Below are positions 58,062 through 64,000 of a DNA stretch of 64,000 nucleotides, piece by piece. The notes below the pieces were generated by a model. The model saw only the letters and a program-made list of their open reading frames with translations, did no database searches and was not told where the DNA came from. The translations under genes and the position numbers were made by a program. Origin of the DNA: Pegoplata infirma (lineage: Eukaryota; Arthropoda; Insecta; Diptera; Anthomyiidae); contig OY992540.1 in assembly GCA_963921195.1 (NCBI GenBank), forward strand, positions 73,707,337 through 73,771,336. The letters are read 5' to 3'. Position 1 is the stretch's first letter, and every line of letters starts with the position of its first letter.

Positions 58062-59340
58062 AGTAAAAAATTTAAATTCGGCCCCGCCGAATGAATTGAT
58101 ACCCTCCACAATATCAAAAAGATTTTTGCAAAAAACTTTAAAAAAAAAAAATTTGAAAAAAAATTTCCGCGAAAAAAAATTTTGGAAAAAAAATCCGCGA
58201 TTTTTTTTTTTCTTTTTTTGTCAAAAATGTGTTCGTACTTGTTAAAGTACCTTTCGGTGTTCAATTATGTTCGCATAAGTCAACCAGCAGCCGAACCCAG
58301 CAAAACTTTGGTAATGGGTAGTGATTATATAACACATTACCAGGTAATGTATATACCTTATTTGTAGCATTATTTTATGATGTCTTACCAAAAATTTGTT
58401 CCACAACGTATTATTTCCAAGTGAAAAATAATGCATTACTAATAATTTGCTACGTAATGCATGATTATTGGAAAAAATGTATTTCATATTTGTTATTTCT
58501 AAACATTAAATTACGGATGACTTATAATTGGTTACATTATGTATTATTTGAAAGTTTGAAATAATGTATTATTTATAATTGGATGCATAATGCATTACAA
58601 TAACATAAAAAATAATTATTTTATAAAAAAAATGCATAAGTTTAAACTAGAGATGGGCTCACGACAGGAAATTTCTAACGACACACACTGAAGAGCATAT
58701 TTTATCTACTTACACTCACTTACAATCACGTTAGTAAATTTAATACAAAATTACTTTTTCACTACTCGTAACACCTTATATATTATCTTCTGGTATGATA
58801 TATTATTTTATTTCTCGTAACCTATAAAATATCATATATTTTACACCTTACTCGTATTCTTCGTTATAAATTTATGACTTATTTTATACCTTACTGGTAT
58901 TCTTTGTGATAATGTGGATGCATTACTTTGAGTCTCATCGCCTGTTAAAATTATCAATGCTGCAATGTATAAAATAAGAGATCCTATACCTTATTTTATA
59001 CCTTATTTGGTAATCTAAGTTTTGCTGGGAATTAAAGCATTTTGTATTTTTAGGTTATGTTGAATGTGCCAACATTTTTGAGGTGTCCTTACATTTTCGA
59101 TCATAACTTTTGAACCGCTGAACCGATATCGCTCAAATGCAATACCAAACTGCTCAGGAGAACTTCCAATAAATATGTTAAGTGTCAGTCATCTCCATTT
59201 AATATTTTGGTCGTGATCACCATTTCCACAGACAGACGGACAGACGGACATCGCTAGAATGTCTTAAAATCGATCACTGATCAATAATATATATGACAAA
59301 CTTATATATACCCTCTATCACTAAGTGGAGGGTATAAAAA
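58062..59340 (+). mobile_element. mini-me/DINE-like element split by a MITE
   Basis: Starts acaagtaaaaaatttaaatt with the hairpin attcggccccgccgaat and taccctcc. Ends tcactaagtggagggtataa. After the insertion: attaaagcattttgtatttt, ataacttttgaaccgctgaa, a cagacagacggacagacgga tract (~59230) and (TA)n. The body is closest to 11187-12585, in the opposite orientation. Confidence 0.8.
58296..59029. mobile_element. MITE with 13-bp inverted ends CCCAGCAAAACTT
   Basis: Ends cccagcaaaactttggtaat and ctaagttttgctggg. The paralogous mini-me at ~12320-12340 has the uninterrupted target (reverse of ttaattcggctt). Comparing them gives a short duplication, apparently AA. Inside are many taatgcattac and gtaatg phrases and repeated ttataccttatt-type motifs. 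Superfamily not assigned; no protein. Confidence 0.8.
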
Positions 59341-59371
59341 CTAAAATCGGTAGAACGATTTTGGAGATATC

Positions 59372-59889
59372 TAGGCTGACCATTCGTACTGATTTGATCA
59401 GTACATGTACTGATTTTTGATCAGTACATGTACTGATTTTTGATCACGTGTACTGATCAAAAAACTTTGTACTGATTTGTACTGATTTTTTAAAATATGT
59501 ACTGCATATACTGATTTTTGAATATTTCAACATAAAAAAATATTTTTTTCGAAAATTCTGTACAAAAATTTTAATTTCCATAATATAAGTTGTCAGAGTT
59601 GTTTTTTATAACTTAAGTCTGAAAATGAGATAATTTATAAACGATCAAAGCAATCAAATGAAATCGTTTAAAATCAACTAAATTTTCTACAAAATAACAA
59701 CAACAGTTGTTTTTAGCAGTTGTTTTTAACAGTTGTTTTTTGCAGTTGTTTTTCACATTTGTTTTTACTCAAAATATTTTGGGGTAAAGTTAGTTTAACC
59801 GACATTCAGTGACATCAGTGTGTTCTCATAGAAAAAAACATAAAAACTTGGGCGTACTGATTTAAGCTCCGAAAAAAATGGTCACCCTA
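59372..59889. mobile_element. hAT-like MITE, 518 bp
   Basis: Ends taggctgaccatt and aatggtcaccctaaare near-inverse (the right end reads aatggtcaccct plus a). The flanks gagatatc at 59364-59371 and 59890-59897 are identical 8-bp target duplications. TAGGGTGACCA-like ends with 8-bp duplications fit the hAT superfamily. The left third is a tandem run of gtactgatttttgatcagt units. No coding region. Confidence 0.8.
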
Positions 59890-59899
59890 GAGATATCGC

Positions 59900-61527
59900 T
59901 ATTTGAAATTTGCTAAAATTGCGGTTTTTTTCTACACTAAAGAAATTTCAGTAAAAGCAACCAATTTCAGTTATTTTTAATTTGTTTTGTCTTGGAACCA
60001 CCTTTAAACTAAGAATGGTTGTTTTTACACCAGTATTGCAAGCTTTCAGAACTCTTCAAGATAATGCACTTTTCAAGATTTAAACTCACTATCTTTATTT
60101 TCGAAAACTTAAAATAATTCGTTTTACATATAATTTTTTTCAAGTGTATTATTCTTAAATCAGAATAATTTTGTTTATTTGCTTTAAATATTGTAGTGTA
60201 TTGTTTACAAGAGAAGAAAAGAAAGAATAAATATTGAAAATAAATTTATATTGAATTTTATATATTTTTTTTTTTTTCATTTCAATGATTATTAATTCGG
60301 CACGCGTTTGTCTTACTTACATGTATTTTTTGTTGTTGGTTAAAAAATAATAAAAAAAAAATAAAATTGTTTAAACTTATTCTGATATTTTTTTTTTGCT
60401 TTTTATAATGTTATTGGAGATTTCTGTTAACTGAATATTTTTTTGGTTAAAACAATAAGAAATAATTTGTATACATGGGAACATGTTATTTGCACTTGCA
60501 TTTATTTTTTATTATTAAAATTTTTATATTTTTTTATTTTTTTAAAAGTCATCTGTGTTGCATGCAGCATCATGTTGCAATTGTTGTTAAAATATCGGTA
60601 CTCTAGAAAATATGCAGTTTTCTTTTATTGTTTTATTTTATTCTAACACATTTGAAAAAACATAAAAAAAAAAATTTAACAATTTTTCAATTTGAAAACA
60701 TAAATTTTTATAGTCGTAATGTATTTTTTTTTTTATGGGAAATTTGAATATTTAATTGCATACACAGTATATAAAATGAATTGTTGTTAGTTGGTAATGG
60801 TAGGAACAGTAGAACTTTGCATATGTGAATAACAAATGTTTTGATTTCGGAGAACAGTTAAGGGAACGCACTTACAATTACACCGAAAAAATATATATTT
60901 CCTAATCCTCTTGTTGCAAGTGCAGGACTATCAACTTTTGCTGGCATTAAAATATCAAAAATGGATCACAAAAGTAACAAAAAAAATTATCAAATGAGTT
61001 TCCGAGGATGTTAAAGTTCTTTGAGGGGAAAATTTATAACCACGACCTCCCCCGCACCCTTGCTTTTGGCCCCTTGTAAACTGTCTATGACCATTAAATT
61101 TATCCTGGTCAAACTTCCGCTGAAAAAATTTTTTGTTTTGGATTTTATCGTTTTTTCTCAAAAGGGCGGACTTATTCTAGAATTCAGCCCGACAATTGAC
61201 CCGCCCTCTTTGTAGGCGCGAGTGTACAAATTTTTAGAGTGTAAAAATGTCACATCAATCCCTTGATTTACAAGCTTTTATGGAATTATATTTTACAATG
61301 ACCATGCAAGGGGCTTTTATGCCTCTGTTTTCAGTGTCATTGTTGTTATCCCTATTCCTACATTTTATCCACTTTGACACTATATAGGCGGCTAAGTATT
61401 CTATTGTTGTTAAGCTTCTTAGTGACGAAGATATAGCACTGGTCATTAAATAGTACATTATAGCAACAATCAGTACTGTGTCTCTTATATCACTGTCTGG
61501 ATTATTAATTTGATTTTTTTTTTTTTC
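59900..61527. other. unassigned AT-rich DNA
   Basis: Contains low-complexity and ordinary AT-rich sequence. 61025-61215 is somewhat GC-richer, with short frames on both strands but no recognisable domain. No gene is called. Confidence 0.35.
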
Positions 61528-62230
61528 CTCAGACTTCGCTTAGATTTCTGCAATATACGTGGACTGAGAGCAAATTTCATCTATGTATATGGTCACGTTC
61601 GATTTCATCGGCCGGATGTTTTCGCCTTATGTGAAACCCAGGTAGGAGAAGATGCTGATCCACAGGATTTTAAAATACCAGGGTATCACTTCCTTTCCCT
61701 TTTTATTTCTCATCGGGGCCTTGCGTTTATATAAGGGAAAATGTTGTGTACCAACTGCTGCCTCATCTGTGCAGTAGAGATGCGGAATTTAACTCACTTT
61801 GGGTTAAATTCCAAATCAGGACACACATTTTAAACTTCAGGACACACATTTTAAACTTACAATGGTTTCGACTCGCTTTCCGACTCCTTTACTGGAATCC
61901 TTGGAAACTGTCCGAGTGGCGAGATTGTTGTTGCTGAGGACTTCAACGTACAGAATGTTTCATGGCTTAGCCATTCTTGCCAAACGACTCCCGAGGGCTT
62001 ATACGTTGAGCTCTTTGCTGCACACAATCACCTTGGGCAACTTGTGGATGAACCAACACATATTCCGCGTGTTGAAGGGCAGTTTCGAAATACTCTCGAG
62101 CTTTTCCTCACATCGCATCCTGACAAATACGATGTTGAGTTATTTACTCCTCTCGGAAACTCGGATCACAACCTCATTTCTACATCCTTTTCACTTTCGG
62201 ACCTTCGCAGTGCTTCTCAACCAGCCCCGA
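61528..62230 (+). pseudogene. LINE endonuclease domain, broken
   Basis: Frame one opens with DFCNIRGLR (the N/G strand of the endonuclease) and reaches ETQVGEDAD with the catalytic Glu region, then hits a stop at 61732-61734. A one-base shift reopens as YIRENVVYQLLPHLCSRDAEF. Near 61817-61858 a 21-bp unit is perfectly duplicated in tandem and the usual CxYRSPN region is lost. A second shift restores the original frame at ~61860: EIVVAEDFN (normally GDFN) and GNSDHNLIS, the His-containing final motif. The enzyme would nick target DNA for target-primed reverse transcription; this copy cannot. Confidence 0.85.
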
Positions 62231-64000
62231 AGCGCTCTATTTTTGTCTATGAAAAGGCCCGTTGGGCAGAGCTGAACAATTTCTTTCAACATTTCAACTG
62301 GAAACTCTGTTTTCTCGATGACGATGTTGACGCTGCAGCAGAAATGATGGTAAATATAATAACGCTGGGAATAAAATTATTTATCCCATCGAAGCAAATT
62401 TCGACTAAACCAACACATAAGTGCTGGTTTAATCAGACTTGCAGAAATGCAGTCAGATTCAGAGAGGATAAGTTCAGAAATTGGCGTAATGACAAAAATC
62501 CAGTTACTGACGCGTTACGCAAACAGGGGGGAAACGAATGCGCCAGGGTACTCAGACGCGAAAAGCTTCTGTACGAACAGCGTTTGCGTGCTAAGGTTCT
62601 TGCTGCTCCGCGGGGCAGCAAGACCTTTTGGTCATTTGTTAAAAGGGTAAAGAATAATACTAGTTCATCCATTCCAACTCTTATAAGAAATGACCAAATA
62701 TTCACAGACTCGGTAGATAAAGCTAACCTTTTTGCCGAAATGTTTGCAAGAAACTCTTTCTTGCCGGAAAGCAATCAACCACTGCCCGAACTCGAGAGAG
62801 TATCCTTCACTATGTCCAAGATATTTTTTCGAGCACGTGCAGTTAAAAGGGTTCTTGAAGATCTTAACGTTAATAAGTCTCCGGGGCCAGATGGTATTTC
62901 GGCACTAGTACTGAAACATTGTGCGTCGACGCTGTCTCGTCCATTGGCAAGTCTTTTTAGCTACTCGTACAGAGTAGGAGTTTTCCCCTCATTTTGGAAG
63001 GTTGCTAATGTTCAGCCAATCCATAAAAGGGTGAGGCTTCTAACCCTGATAACTACCGCCCAATAGCAATTTGCTCTACGCTCTCTAAGGTGATGGAGAG
63101 CATGGTTAATTATCACTTGGTAAATTATCTGGAGTCTGACTCACTTTTGTGCGATCGGCAGTATGGATTTCGTAGAAGTCGTTGTACGGGAGAACTGTTT
63201 TCATTTCTTTCGGAACGTTGGAGTCGTTCTATCTACCAATTTGGTGAAAGCAAAGTGGTTGCCCTGTATATTTCCAAGGCGTTTGATCGCGTGTAGCACG
63301 GTGCCCTCGTTTCGAAACTTATTGCGTTTGGTGTCGGTAGTGATTTCTCTCGATTTATACCGAACTTTCTCTGTAATCGCTCTATACGTGTTATTATAGA
63401 TGGGATTTCATCGAACGAATTCCATCTTAATTCGGGAGTACCGCAAGGTTCCGTTTTTTCTCCTACACTTTTTCTTATTTTTCTTAATGACCTTATAAAA
63501 CAAACTTCCAATCCTATCTATTCTTTCGCAGATGACTGCAACATTTGTCATTCATTTTCTTTCAATCATAGACCAAGCCTTACCGAGGTTGAAGCTATGA
63601 GACAGAACATGAATGACACACTCAATCATGACCTTTCGACGATCTCCGAGTGGGGTCTTGCGAATAGATTAATGCTCGTAAGACCCAATGTTGTATGTTG
63701 ACCCACAGACGGTCTGTGGAATCAACGTCATCTGTATTCATGGGAGTTATAGCTATTGAGGAATCAGACACTCTTGATGTTCTAGACATGAAAATCCAAT
63801 GTGATGTTCGTTGGAACCAGCATGTTTTTCAGGTGTCGAAAGAAGCATTCAAGTGCCTTGGTTTTCTTAAACGGTGTAAGAAATACTTCACTACGTCTGA
63901 TCTTCTTGCTATTTATACCTCCTATATCCGACCGAAAATGAAATACAACTCCCATATCTGGGCAGGAGCCTCAAGGTCTATCTTGGAGCTTCTGGACCGG
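62231..64000 (+). pseudogene. LINE reverse transcriptase region, broken, partial
   Basis: One frame stays open from ~61860 through the endonuclease-RT linker to 63066 and includes LNVNKSPGPDGIS. A one-base loss at 63025-63031 moves the frame to NYRPIAICSTLSKVMESM and QYGFRRSRCTGEL. Motif A reads LYISKAFDRV: the catalytic Asp is Tyr (TAT at 63267-63269), and the following Trp codon is TAG (63294-63296). The frame continues through GVPQGSVFSPTLF and the intact motif C FADD (63525-63536). Another shift at ~63670 leads to NARKTQCCMLTHR, the thumb region, open to the window edge. It would copy the element RNA at the nicked target. Confidence 0.88.

Larger units (their letters stand above)
61528..64000 (+). 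mobile_element. decayed non-LTR retrotransposon (LINE), 5'-truncated
   Basis: An apurinic-type endonuclease domain followed by a reverse transcriptase, as in the second reading frame of Jockey/CR1/I-group LINEs; the exact clade is not resolved here. No first ORF or 5' untranslated region precedes it: homology begins inside the endonuclease N-terminus, right after a T-rich tract ending cctcag. The element is markedly richer in G+C than its surroundings. It runs off the window at 64000, so the 3' end and tail are not seen. Several frameshifts, a stop and a lost catalytic residue show that it is dead. Confidence 0.9.

Noticed and set aside
60955..61215. Short frames with a Gly/Arg-rich stretch
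   Set aside because: The GC-richer patch gives frames on both strands, but none has a complete domain or supporting context.
61508..61535. Genuine 3' splice site of a host exon
   Set aside because: What follows is LINE endonuclease sequence, not a host exon. The T tract can equally be a target or chance feature.
62433..62774. Minus-strand frame of 113 codons
   Set aside because: Antisense shadow of the retrotransposon coding frame.

Overview
This window is about 64 kb of very AT-rich eukaryotic DNA with no intact protein-coding gene that I can support. It most likely comes from a cyclorrhaphan fly. Three things point there: many copies of repeats that combine a (TA)n tract with a (GTCY)n/(GACR)n tract (the mini-me / DINE-1 layout of Diptera), histone H1 fragments that resemble fly H1, and a decayed non-LTR retrotransposon. 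The window reads as intergenic or intronic DNA built from nested mobile elements. Most short open reading frames in it are products of A/T-rich repeats.

Layout. 0-5.5 kb: a ~205-bp tandem array, AT-rich degenerate repeats, two foldback MITEs and mini-me fragments. 5.5-14.4 kb: full-length mini-me-like elements, a TA-flanked foldback (8165-9231), a three-layer nest (9457-11175: TACAA-family repeat, then a hAT-like element, then a mini-me), and a foldback inserted in a mini-me (11187-12585). 14.9-16 kb: a foldback-like array of 21-bp repeats in two opposed halves. 17.6-18.9 kb: a TA-flanked element carrying two broken 5' fragments of a histone H1 gene. 19.2-21.4 kb: a CTGAGA-rich minisatellite. 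21.7-28 kb: TACAA-family repeat, MITEs, mini-me copies and a second foldback copy. 28.1-31.8 kb: a large inverted repeat, a ~699-bp duplication within a tandem array, and a 278-bp duplication. 33.4-43.9 kb: foldbacks, mini-me copies with a nested MITE, and a distinct mini-me subfamily. 45.2-49.9 kb: a large palindrome containing a Transib-like foldback (CACAGTG ends, 5-bp target duplication) and a 2-kb element with a third histone H1 fragment. 54-59.9 kb: a tRNA-derived SINE with a 15-bp target duplication, more minisatellite, a GATTATGACC palindrome, a mini-me split by a 13-bp-TIR MITE, and a hAT-like MITE with an 8-bp target duplication. 61.5-64 kb: a non-LTR retrotransposon (endonuclease plus reverse transcriptase) broken by frameshifts, a stop codon and loss of a catalytic Asp; it runs off the right edge.

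The most unusual signal is the set of three histone H1 5' fragments (leader plus the first ~45-50 codons) inside two related elements with CACTC/CACTA-type ends. The two fuller fragments share a +1 frameshift at the same site and stop at the same point of the globular domain, which suggests one capture followed by amplification. Several insertions can be proved inside the window because an uninterrupted paralogue of the target is also present. Coordinates of repeat boundaries are good to a few bases where target duplications are given, and approximate elsewhere.
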